A stretch of 64,000 nucleotides of DNA from CAZDKK01 sp964506245. GTDB taxonomy: Bacteria; Eisenbacteria; RBG-16-71-46; CAIMUX01; WJJG01. Every line of letters starts with the position of its first letter. Within the stretch, counting starts at the first letter, position 1. This document shows, piece after piece, positions 55,971-63,698 of the stretch. The DNA lies in assembly GCA_964506245.1 (NCBI GenBank), contig CAZDKK010000009.1, forward strand, positions 1 to 64,000. Reading direction: 5' to 3'. Below the pieces are notes generated by a model that did no database searches, was not told the origin of the DNA, and saw only the letters and a list, made by a program, of their open reading frames with translations. The position numbers were made by a program, and so were the translations under genes.

Positions 55971-58148
55971 CTACCTCACGACGACCAGCCGCTGGGCCGT
56001 CTCCCCCCCGGCCCGTGCCAATCGAACCCAGTAGACCCCCGCGCCCACCCGGACGCCGGCATCGTCCCGGCCGTCCCACGGCAGGCCGTGGCTTCCGGTG
56101 GGGAGCAGCCCGTCGCACAGCCCCCGCACGCGCCGGCCTGATGTGTCGAAGACGATGGCCCGCACGCGCTCGGGCCCCGGCAGGTCCAGGTATACAACCG
56201 TCTCTCGCTGGGTCGGATTGGGGCGGGCGTGCACCGACAGCGGAGCGCTCGCATCCGGATCTTCGGTGGCCACCCAGGAACCCGTGCACTGCAGCGGCAG
56301 GACGAAGAAGCCCTCGGAGCCTCCCGTGACGTAGGCATACTCGGCCGAAAGCGTGATTCTCTCCGCTTGCTCCGGATAGATCGCGCCCCCGACCATCCGC
56401 GGATCCTGGGGATTCGCAATGCTGACCACCTGCGTTCCGAAGTGCGTGTCCGCCACGTAGAGGTACCCATCTTGCACGGCCACGCCGGCGGCCCGGCCCC
56501 GCGCGTTCACATGGCCGACGAGCTGCGGGCTCTGTGGGTCGGTCACGTCGATCACCTGGACTCCCGCTTCGCTGTCCGCGACATAGGCGTAGCCACCCGA
56601 TACGGACACGCCCGTGGCGTGACCAGGCGTGTCCACCGTGGCCGTGACGCTGGGGTTGGCGGGATCGCTGATGTCGATCACCGTGAGCCCTGCCTCGCTG
56701 TCGGCCACGTAGGCATACGTGGCCGACAGGGCGACCGACCTGGCGTACCCGGGCGTGCCGATGCTGCTCACCGTCACGGGGGAAAGAGGGTTGCTGATGT
56801 CGACCACCACGAAGGCCAGATCGCAGGCGAAGTAGGCGTAGGTGCCCGCGATTGCCGCTTGCTCGGAGTGCTCCGGAAGGCTTCCGCTGGCCACGATCTG
56901 TGGATGATGCGGATCGCCGATGTGGATCACCTGGTAGCCGTCGTAGTCGGACACGTAGGCATACAGGCCCGCGATCGCCACGCCGGTCGCGAAGCCGGGT
57001 GTATCCACGCCGCCCACGAGCTGCGGATGTGCGGGATCCCCGATGAAGACCACCTGGAGGCCAGCACCGGCGGCCGCGACGAAGGCGAAGTCGCCCGACA
57101 CCGCCGTCTCGATGGCGAAGTCTGGGGTGGGCACAAACCCCACGATCGCGGGCGCGTGAGGGTTCGTGGCGTCGAACAGGTGCAGGCCGGAGTTGCGGTC
57201 AGCGATGCACACGGTGTGAGCCGCGATGGCGACGGCTGAGCCCACATCCGGCGTGTTCAAGCTGGTGACGATCTGGGGATCGAGCGGATCGGAGATGTCG
57301 ATCACGGCCAGACCCGATGCGCCGTCAGCGACGTAGGCACGGTCTCCGGCGACCTGGACCGCCATTGCCTCGCCGGGCGTGTCCGCCTCGCCCACCAACA
57401 CCGGGTTGAGCGGATCCGCGATGTCCGCCACCTGCAGCCCGGAGCCCTGATCGGCAATGTAGGCATAGCCGCCCGCGACCGCCACGCCCACGGCTGTGTC
57501 CTGCGTCTCGAGCGTCGCCACGATCCACGGGCTCTCGGGATCCGAGACATCGATCACCAAGAGGCCGGTGGCTCCGTCAGCTACATACGCGTACGGCCCC
57601 GAGACCGCCACGGCCGTAGCGTAGCGCGGTGTGTCCACGCTGCCCACGATCTGCAGCGCCTGTGGGCTGGTGATGTCGACGACCTGGAGCCCAGAGGATA
57701 GGTCCGCGACGAAGGCGTGGGTCGCCGTCAGTGCGACAGCGCGGGCGTCACCCGGCGTGTCGATGCTGCTGACCGCGATGGGATTCAAGGGGTCGGCGAT
57801 ATCGATCGCCTTGAGACCGGCAGACCCATCGGCAAGAAAGGCGAACGAGCCCGCGATGGCAACGCCCTTCGCGTTGCCGGACGTATTCAGTGCGCGCACG
57901 ATCGATGGGGCCTGCGGATCCGAGATGTCGATGACCTCGAGGCCGAAGGTTCCATCCACGACGTAGGCATAAGCACCCGAGACATCCACACCCATGGCTG
58001 CGCCCGGGGTGTCCACGGCTCCCATCCAGTGAATGTAGTCACCGTAGTCGATGCATTCGGCGGTCGCCGGTGCGCTGGCCAGAACGACACCGGTCAGAAA
58101 CCCCACCCACCCGAGGCTTGTCGCCCGCAGCGTTGTCGATGCCCGCAT
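55971..58148 (-). CDS. Secreted LVIVD-repeat beta-propeller protein (paralogue 2)
   Basis: The 725-residue protein has a signal peptide (about 1-30), then the shared opening ECIDYGDYIHWMGAVDTPG and about 14 LVIVD units (VDVSGAYAYVVDG, VAVSGPYAYVADGATG). The C-terminal FlgD/T9SS-like module ends VGAGVYWVRLARAGGE. It is the tandem paralogue of the next gene, 311 bp away, with which it shares unit order. AAGGAGG 8 nt before the ATG at 58148. Function unknown; probably secreted or surface-exposed. Confidence 0.78.
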   Translation of the reverse strand: MRASTTLRATSLGWVGFLTGVVLASAPATAECIDYGDYIHWMGAVDTPGAAMGVDVSGAYAYVVDGTFGLEVIDISDPQAPSIVRALNTSGNAKGVAIAGSFAFLADGSAGLKAIDIADPLNPIAVSSIDTPGDARAVALTATHAFVADLSSGLQVVDITSPQALQIVGSVDTPRYATAVAVSGPYAYVADGATGLLVIDVSDPESPWIVATLETQDTAVGVAVAGGYAYIADQGSGLQVADIADPLNPVLVGEADTPGEAMAVQVAGDRAYVADGASGLAVIDISDPLDPQIVTSLNTPDVGSAVAIAAHTVCIADRNSGLHLFDATNPHAPAIVGFVPTPDFAIETAVSGDFAFVAAAGAGLQVVFIGDPAHPQLVGGVDTPGFATGVAIAGLYAYVSDYDGYQVIHIGDPHHPQIVASGSLPEHSEQAAIAGTYAYFACDLAFVVVDISNPLSPVTVSSIGTPGYARSVALSATYAYVADSEAGLTVIDISDPANPSVTATVDTPGHATGVSVSGGYAYVADSEAGVQVIDVTDPQSPQLVGHVNARGRAAGVAVQDGYLYVADTHFGTQVVSIANPQDPRMVGGAIYPEQAERITLSAEYAYVTGGSEGFFVLPLQCTGSWVATEDPDASAPLSVHARPNPTQRETVVYLDLPGPERVRAIVFDTSGRRVRGLCDGLLPTGSHGLPWDGRDDAGVRVGAGVYWVRLARAGGETAQRLVVVR
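56026..56186 (-). repeat. 161-bp near-identical segment shared with first LVIVD gene (copy 2)
   Basis: This is the second copy of the homogenised C-terminal coding segment; it matches 53450-53610 with three substitutions and no gap. See paralogue 1 for comparison. Confidence 0.85.
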
Positions 58149-58325
58149 GACCCTGCCCTCCTTCCTGTGCCCCTGTCCCCCTGTTGGAAGGGGGGGCAAC
58201 CGCTGGCCCCCGAGCGAGTCGCCTGCTGCACTCGAAGCACAGGAAGTGGACGGCAAGGCTGGGGGGCTTTACCGACGGCGGGACGTGACTTCCGGTGTAC
58301 CGCGGAATCTTGCAGCAAACGGAAA

Positions 58326-58358
58326 GCCGCGGAGCAACCACCCGGGTTGCTCCGCGGC
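58326..58358 (-). terminator. Intrinsic terminator of the PEP-CTERM gene
   Basis: GCCGCGGAGCAACC and GGTTGCTCCGCGGC form a perfect 14-bp stem with a 5-nt loop, 40 nt after the PEP-CTERM stop. On the minus strand the stem is followed by TTTCCGTTTG, a T-rich tail. This is the most complete terminator in the window. Confidence 0.75.
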
Positions 58359-58398
58359 CGATCGTCACTTGGGACGCGCTGCGTGCGCTGTGCCCCTG

Positions 58399-59178
58399 CT
58401 ATCGCCTCCAGCGGCGGAAGGCCAGCCCGGACCCCGCCAGACCCAGACCCAGCAGCAGCACCGTTGCAGGCTCGGGGATCTCGGGAGCGGGACCGATGAG
58501 ATCTTGCCCATCGTTCCAGTAGCCGGCGACATCGTACGCCTGGTAGTTGTCGAGGTAGGGCGCCACGTAGGCCGTGAGGAACTCGTTCGCGTTCACGAAG
58601 TGCACCCCCGTGTGGATGTTCGTGAAGTAGGTGATGTTGGTGAGGTCCTCGACCCAGAAGTTGCCACCGTGAAGGTCCCAGGAGAATCCGGCGCCGCCGT
58701 CGTAGACAGCCTCGTAGATCGCGAGGTGCAGCGCGGCGCGCTTCAGTTTGGACTGCTCGTCATCCTGGTTGAAGAGCAGCCCTGCGTGCGTGTTGTACAG
58801 ATTGGCCGCCCAGGCGAGCCCGTTCGTCGTGAGCCCCGTGGCCAGCACATTGGCTGGGACGTCGTTCGTCTCATAGACCTCCCATTCGTGCCCGTAGCCG
58901 TACATCGGGGTATTGAGGTCGATGCAGTAGAAGTCGGCCCAGTAAGTGCCGCTCTGGCTGGGATGCTCCAGGTTGTAGCCCGGGTACTCGTAGCCCTTCC
59001 AGGCCCCGATCCCCATGTGCTCTTGAAGAGGACCGTAGACCGTATCCAGATTGCCCACGACCGGGCTATAGGTGTTCCCGTGAAATTCCGGATCCATCCA
59101 CACGATCTGATACGCCTGGGTGACCGGCGGCAGCAGGATCAACGCGAGTGCCGCCAGGATCAGTGCCCTTGTTGCCAT
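58399..59178 (-). CDS. PEP-CTERM sorting-domain protein
   Basis: The 259-residue protein has a signal peptide (about 1-22, LPPVTQAYQ). A body of about 210 residues follows with no recognised domain, and then the PEP-CTERM signal: IPEPATV, hydrophobic LLLGLGLAGSGLAF and basic RRWRR at residues 234-259. Such proteins are recognised by an exosortase (EpsH/XrtA), cleaved and anchored; no exosortase gene is in the window. The body is Trp/Tyr/Asn-rich. AAAGGGAGGG precedes the ATG at 59178; the longer frame upstream is unlikely. Confidence 0.85.
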   Translation of the reverse strand: MATRALILAALALILLPPVTQAYQIVWMDPEFHGNTYSPVVGNLDTVYGPLQEHMGIGAWKGYEYPGYNLEHPSQSGTYWADFYCIDLNTPMYGYGHEWEVYETNDVPANVLATGLTTNGLAWAANLYNTHAGLLFNQDDEQSKLKRAALHLAIYEAVYDGGAGFSWDLHGGNFWVEDLTNITYFTNIHTGVHFVNANEFLTAYVAPYLDNYQAYDVAGYWNDGQDLIGPAPEIPEPATVLLLGLGLAGSGLAFRRWRR

Positions 59179-59619
59179 GGCCGTCCCTCCCTTTGGTAGT
59201 CTGACGCGCAGTTGCTGCGGGACGCATGCGCCGGGCTGCCTAAAATGGTCCCGGCCTGACGCGCTGAGTGCACCAGCCATGCCGCGACGCCGCCGGCGGA
59301 CCATGGAATCTAAGTTATTTTATAACAATGACTTATCGCGAAGGATCGCCTCCCGACGCGAGCACATGGCCGAGGTTCATCCCGATATGTGTACATAGTA
59401 GCTTACATAAGGACACATCTGCGGTCCACGTGACTGGCTAATACGCTTGTACACAATGAGATGCGTTGCAGCGGGGAGTGTCGGGTTTTCCTACACGACT
59501 GTCGGATCTGTAACTTCAATTCCTAATGAAAGATACGATCGGGATGCTCGCAATGCCCCCCGGCGGCCGGGGGGCATCGCTGCATTCGTCAAGTGTCGGG
59601 CAGCCTTCGCGGTGTGAAG
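59179..59619. other. AT-rich intergenic region
   Basis: This 441-bp gap contains the most AT-rich stretch of the second half of the window (about 59310-59420 and 59440-59530). On the minus strand a -10-like TATAAA occurs at 59324-59319, about 140 nt ahead of the PEP-CTERM gene. No clear -35 or RpoN (TGGCAC-N5-TTGC) motif was found. A hairpin follows the upstream gene. Confidence 0.4.
59553..59577 (-). terminator. Perfect GC-rich hairpin downstream of the repeat-protein gene
   Basis: ATGCCCCCCGG and CCGGGGGGCAT form a perfect 11-bp stem with a 3-nt loop, 42 nt beyond the stop of the gene at 59620. The minus-strand tail (TGCGAGC) lacks a T-run, so termination would be Rho-like or weak. Confidence 0.5.
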
Positions 59620-61221
59620 CTACCGCACCAGCACCAACCGCTGTGGCCCGAGCCACGTCTGTCCGACCCGCAGCTTCACGAAATAGACCCCCGCCGGGAT
59701 GCGGCCTGCCCCGGGGGAGCTGGCTTCGAGGTCGATCGAGTTCGTCCCGGGTTGGCTCGTCGCCTCTCTGCTGCGCACCACGCGTCCCGCGGGATCGATG
59801 AGCTGCAGCTCCACCGGCTCGGTCGCCGCCGCCGAGTAGTCGATGCGCAGCCCACCCGCCGCGGGATTCGGCCGCGCGCCCAGGAGCCGCGTCTCGATCG
59901 GCACCGAAGGGTCGCTCGGCCCCGGCGCAGCGACGTCGGAGGAGAGGATCTGCAGCGTCTCGGCCCACGCGGAGTAGAGGTGGTGATCGACCGCGTTGCG
60001 GTAGGACAGGAACCAGTTCTCGCCCGGGGTCAGGAAGATGTCCGGATACACGTGGTCTGTGCCGCTGCTGGCGACCGCGGTGTCCACGGTGCGCAGGATG
60101 CGCACGGAGTCCGGCATGTACTCCCCGGCCCGGATGTGCCAACCGCTGTTCATGTCGTAGCCGAGGTACGTGTAGTTCAACCGCCCCTCGGGCCCCTTGA
60201 TCATCGAGATCTGCCGTCCGACGTCGTTGTAGTGATCCAGCGCACGGACGCGCCACGGCTGCGCTTCGATCGCCGGGTCGGCAAAGGCCAGGAAGCCGCC
60301 GTCGGCCGCGTACTCGCTGAACGCATACCCCACGGCCGGGCGATAGGCGAGATCCGCGTACTGCCCGCGGCTCGGTCCCGGGTCCACCGTCTCGATCGGC
60401 GTCCAGGATCCGCCCTCACGCCGCATGTGCAAGAGGGAGCCGTCGGTCTGGTTGCAGAACGACAGGGCCAGGTCCATTCCTCCCTGCCGCACGATCGACA
60501 GCCCGCGACCGACGTCGTCCGCCTCCGACGTCACCGGCTGTACAGTCCATGCCTGCGGCTCGATTTCCGGATCGGCGTAGGCCAGGAAGCCGCCGTCGGC
60601 CGCATATTCGCTGAACGCGTATCCAACTCCCGGACGGTGGGCGAGATCCCCGTACTGCCCCCGGTTCGGTCCCGGATCCACCGTCTCGATCGGCGTCCAG
60701 CTTCCGCTCTCGCGACGCATGTGCAGCAGCGACCCGTCGGTCTGGTTGCGGAACGACAAGGCCAGGTCCCCACTGGTCTCTTGCAGCACCGCCAGACCCC
60801 GGCCGACGTCGTCCGTCTCGGCCGTGATCTGCGCGGTGGACCACTGCTGCGCCTGCTGCGGCCCGGCGTACCAGAGCTCGCCGGAGCTGCTGCGCCGGTA
60901 GGAAACGGGCAGATCCCCCCCGGGCGCCGTCGCTAGGGCGCAGTATCCGGTCACGGAGCCGGAGGTGTCGATCGTCTGGGGAGCGTCCCAGACGCCGCCC
61001 TCGCGGGTTATGATCTTCAGCCTGGAAGTGTCCGAGCGGAGGTAGAGGACGTGCAGCTTGCCGTCCGTACCCATCTGCAGGTCGGCGTACCTCCCCGCGT
61101 CGCCTTCGGAATCCAATGTGATCACGGTCCAGTCGCGCCCCTCGCCGCGGCACGGGGGCGCCGCGCCCAGCAGGGCGCCGAGCAGGACCGCTCCAACCGC
61201 CAAGCGAAGTGTGTGATTCAT
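59620..61221 (-). CDS. Secreted repeat protein with FlgD/T9SS-like C-terminus
   Basis: The 533-residue protein has a signal peptide (about 1-28) and then beta-propeller-like repeats (VITLDSEGDAGRYADLQMG, LHVLYLRSD). Two consecutive 98-residue units in the middle are almost identical (DLALSFRNQTDGSLLHMRRE and DLALSFCNQTDGSLLHMRRE). The end is a sorting-like module (LLGARPNPAAGGLRIDYS ... RIPAGVYFVKLRVG). AAGGAGG 9 nt upstream supports the ATG at 61221. It starts 51 bp after the upstream propeller-like gene. Function unknown; exported. Confidence 0.72.
   Translation of the reverse strand: MNHTLRLAVGAVLLGALLGAAPPCRGEGRDWTVITLDSEGDAGRYADLQMGTDGKLHVLYLRSDTSRLKIITREGGVWDAPQTIDTSGSVTGYCALATAPGGDLPVSYRRSSSGELWYAGPQQAQQWSTAQITAETDDVGRGLAVLQETSGDLALSFRNQTDGSLLHMRRESGSWTPIETVDPGPNRGQYGDLAHRPGVGYAFSEYAADGGFLAYADPEIEPQAWTVQPVTSEADDVGRGLSIVRQGGMDLALSFCNQTDGSLLHMRREGGSWTPIETVDPGPSRGQYADLAYRPAVGYAFSEYAADGGFLAFADPAIEAQPWRVRALDHYNDVGRQISMIKGPEGRLNYTYLGYDMNSGWHIRAGEYMPDSVRILRTVDTAVASSGTDHVYPDIFLTPGENWFLSYRNAVDHHLYSAWAETLQILSSDVAAPGPSDPSVPIETRLLGARPNPAAGGLRIDYSAAATEPVELQLIDPAGRVVRSREATSQPGTNSIDLEASSPGAGRIPAGVYFVKLRVGQTWLGPQRLVLVR
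60291..60475 (-). repeat. Internal duplication, copy near the C-terminal side
   Basis: This 185-bp segment aligns without gaps to 60585-60769, with the same frame. Both encode about 62 residues of the 98-residue repeat unit. Differences are scattered, many silent. Confidence 0.75.
60585..60769 (-). repeat. Internal duplication, copy near the N-terminal side
   Basis: This partner of 60291-60475 starts exactly 294 bp (98 codons) away. It indicates a tandem duplication of one repeat unit within the gene. Confidence 0.75.
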
Positions 61222-61272
61222 CTCTGCGTACCTCCTTGCAGGCAACGGCCCACGGAATCAGGTGACGACCTG

Positions 61273-62079
61273 CTAAGGAGTGGTGGAGGCGAACTTGAGA
61301 TCGCCGTTGGTGCCGTCGTAGTAGGCGATGTGGATGTCGCCCACGTCGTCGATCAAGATGGAGCTGTACTGCCCGACGGTGCCGCCGGTGTCGATCGTCT
61401 GGAACATCCAGGTGGTGCCCCCGGCTGTCTTGACGCCGTAGACGAGGTTGGCCCCGGAGGGCTCGTAGAAGCTCACGTGGAGTCCTCCATCCGCGGCGAC
61501 GGCCACGGAGGCTGTTCCATAGGCGCTGTAGGCTCCGCTGCAGATCTCCACCGTCCACGTTCCGGTTCCCGGATCGCGCTTGGCGATCTTCGCGGGGGCG
61601 CTCCCCTCCGCGGTACCGAGGATGATGGGAATGAGGTTGCCACCGTCCGACCAGAGGGCGAGGTCGAGATGGGCCATGTAGATCGACAGTGGCACCGTCT
61701 CCGGCCCCAGAACCCAAGCCTGGGTGGCAGGGTTATAGATCCCGTAGTACGTGTAGCTGCCGTAGCACCAAGCCAAGTGCAGGCGATCCTGCGCGTCGAC
61801 CAGCATCTCCTTGGCGCGCCCCGGAGACGCATTTGCGATGCTGGCGAAGTTCCAGCCCGTCTGCCCGCCTTGCTCCACCCACCATGCGAGCATGAGGGTG
61901 CCGCTCCCCCCCACATAGGCAATGTAGGGAATCCCGGTGCTGAGCACGGCGATCTGGGAGTCGTAGCCCACGTCGCCCGCGTCATCCACGAGCTGGATGT
62001 TCCACTCCTGTCCGAGAGCGACCGGCGCGGTGAGCACCGCCGCGATGAAGATCAGGAGCTTCGATGCGAAACGCTTCAT
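61273..62079 (-). CDS. Secreted propeller-like protein
   Basis: The 268-residue protein has a signal peptide (about 1-23, ALGQ) followed by repeats of about 50 residues resembling the adjacent gene's (WNIQLVDDAGDVGYDSQIAVLSTG, LHVSFYEPSGANLVYGV, GDIHIAYYDGTNGDLKFAS). The style matches propeller-type proteins that lack catalytic residues. No C-terminal sorting module is present, unlike its neighbour. GGAGGAGG 6 nt upstream supports the ATG at 62079. It precedes the repeat protein by 51 bp and is probably co-transcribed with it. Confidence 0.68.
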   Translation of the reverse strand: MKRFASKLLIFIAAVLTAPVALGQEWNIQLVDDAGDVGYDSQIAVLSTGIPYIAYVGGSGTLMLAWWVEQGGQTGWNFASIANASPGRAKEMLVDAQDRLHLAWCYGSYTYYGIYNPATQAWVLGPETVPLSIYMAHLDLALWSDGGNLIPIILGTAEGSAPAKIAKRDPGTGTWTVEICSGAYSAYGTASVAVAADGGLHVSFYEPSGANLVYGVKTAGGTTWMFQTIDTGGTVGQYSSILIDDVGDIHIAYYDGTNGDLKFASTTP

Positions 62080-62412
62080 GACGATCCTCCTCCACAACCC
62101 GGGCCGCAGCGTTGTGTGCGGCCGCGGGTTTGTGTACTTCGATCAAGAGAGAAGCCCTGTGCGCATCCTTGTCCCGCCTGACCTGGACAGATGGATGCGC
62201 GCCGCCTTCACGAGGGGCCGGACGGGAGGTTCCCGGCGTGTTGCTGTCCACCCGCTGCGCTTCGGGGACGCCGCCCGGCCCTTCGGAGGGTTAGATGCAG
62301 CTGCAACGGTGGAATCACAGAGAAACGCGCGAAGCGTCGTTCGCTGAGAAGAAGCGCGCATCCGAGGCCACGGCCGCTCCCGATGGGGCAAGGTGCCGGG
62401 CCCCGGGCCGCG
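62080..62412. other. Intergenic region, nothing recognised
   Basis: This 333-bp gap lies between the anti-sigma gene and the propeller-like gene, both minus strand. It should hold a promoter for the latter. I saw no RNA gene, repeat or convincing terminator. Confidence 0.35.
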
Positions 62413-63087
62413 CTAAGGGAGACGCAGCGTCGCGGGCGCGGTGACCGATGTGGGATCCCCGTGCTGCAGCGCGGCGACCCTCCAGAAGAGGGCCGCTCTC
62501 GCGGGGGTCAGCCCGGCCAACTGACCGGCAGAGACGGTAAGGGTCGACTCCCGACCGGCTTCCAGCTGGGCGATCTCTTCCAGATCCTGATTGTAGATGA
62601 GAACGCGGTACCCGTCGGCCCCGGCCACCGCCGGCCATCGCAGGGCCACTGATCCGTCCGCGGACCAGGTCGCGGTCGGCACCGCGGTGACCTGCGCGCC
62701 GGGACCGGCCCCGCGCAACATCATCTCGCCCAGCCGGCCCCGATCCGCCGGCCCGCGCACCAGGACCACGGTGAGCAGGACCGCGACCGCCAGCCCCAGC
62801 GCTGGCCTCCACGCTGGCCGGAGCAGGCCTTGCCACCAGGTGGATGGATGCGACGCGGCGCGCCCCTCGTGCGGCCCGACCCCGGCGTGTATGGCGGCGT
62901 CGAGGCGCCGGCGAGCGTCCTCCCGATTCGCCCCCGCGGGGATAGGCTCCATCTCCATGAAGCTGCGGAACGCGGCTACGCGCGCCCGGCAGCGCGGGCA
63001 CTCCTCGAGATGTCGCCGGCGAGGGTCGTCCGGATCCAAGCGGAGCACCTCCGCGAGGGATTCGAGAGGCGGGCAGGTTGTGCTCAT
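62413..63087 (-). CDS. Anti-sigma factor with zinc-finger N-terminus and periplasmic Fn3-like domain
   Basis: A 224-residue membrane protein. The N-terminal zf-HC2-like region carries H26-x3-C30-x2-C33 (HLEECPRC), typical of ZAS anti-sigma domains. A single membrane helix is at about 95-111 (PALGLAVAVLLTVVLV), and the C-terminal part (about 138-224) looks like a fibronectin-III/Ig fold (ALRWPAVAGADGYRVLIY, ALFWRVAALQHGD) and should lie outside the membrane. It would hold the adjacent sigma factor until signalled. The ATG at 63087 is 23 bp downstream of the sigma gene stop, with GGGGAAG ahead. Confidence 0.8.
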   Translation of the reverse strand: MSTTCPPLESLAEVLRLDPDDPRRRHLEECPRCRARVAAFRSFMEMEPIPAGANREDARRRLDAAIHAGVGPHEGRAASHPSTWWQGLLRPAWRPALGLAVAVLLTVVLVRGPADRGRLGEMMLRGAGPGAQVTAVPTATWSADGSVALRWPAVAGADGYRVLIYNQDLEEIAQLEAGRESTLTVSAGQLAGLTPARAALFWRVAALQHGDPTSVTAPATLRLP

Positions 63088-63110
63088 GACTTCCCCAACC
63101 CTTCTCGTTC

Positions 63111-63698
63111 TCAACTGCCCGGAGCTGTCGCGGCCAGCGCCGCTCGCAGCTTGCGCCGCGCCCGCTGCAGGACGCCCCGAGCCCCCGTCGCCGCGTCGAT
63201 GGAGAGCAGCCGCGTGATCTCCTCGACCGGCAGACCCTCGTAGCACCGCAACCAGATGGCCTCCCGCTCGAGCGGATCCAGATGCCGGCGGACCAGATGC
63301 AGGGCCGCCTCCTCCTCGAGCTTCCGCTCCAACCGGCCGGCGGGCCCTGGGTCCGGATCCGCCAGATCCGCGAGCGCATCCTCCTCGTCCCACACCGGCG
63401 ACGGCCGCCGCAGGACTGCCAGGCAGCAATTGCGCGCGATCGCGAACAGCCAGGAAGCAAACCCCGCGCGGCCCTCGAAACTCCCGAGCCCGCGATAGGC
63501 ACTCAAGAGCGCCTCCTGGGCGAGATCGAGCGCTTGCTCGTGCTCGCGCACCATCCGGAAGCACCAGACGTAGACGCGCTCCTGATACCGCTCCAGCAGT
63601 GCGGAGGCTGCGCGCCCCCCGGACGGTCGGTCGCGCTCTGCCAGAGCCAGGCGCACCAGCTCCTCGTCCGGAAGTCTGTCGAGCTGTCTGCTTCTCAC
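63111..63698 (-). CDS. ECF RNA polymerase sigma factor
   Basis: The 195-residue protein has sigma region 2 (ALLERYQERVYVWCFRMV ... FASWLFAIARNCCLAVLRR) and region 4 (LDPLEREAIWLRCYEGLPVEEI, then RGVLQRARRKLRAAL), and no other domain, so it is an extracytoplasmic-function sigma factor. Its ATG overlaps the upstream CHAT gene stop by 4 nt (ATGA), which implies coupled translation. The anti-sigma gene follows 23 bp later. No target promoter motif could be identified in this window. Confidence 0.92.
   Translation of the reverse strand: MRSRQLDRLPDEELVRLALAERDRPSGGRAASALLERYQERVYVWCFRMVREHEQALDLAQEALLSAYRGLGSFEGRAGFASWLFAIARNCCLAVLRRPSPVWDEEDALADLADPDPGPAGRLERKLEEEAALHLVRRHLDPLEREAIWLRCYEGLPVEEITRLLSIDAATGARGVLQRARRKLRAALAATAPGS

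Noticed and set aside
53395..58148. CRISPR-like or satellite repeats suggested by regular spacing in the LVIVD genes
   Set aside because: The regular pattern comes from about 43-residue protein repeats with diverged DNA, not identical short repeats with spacers.
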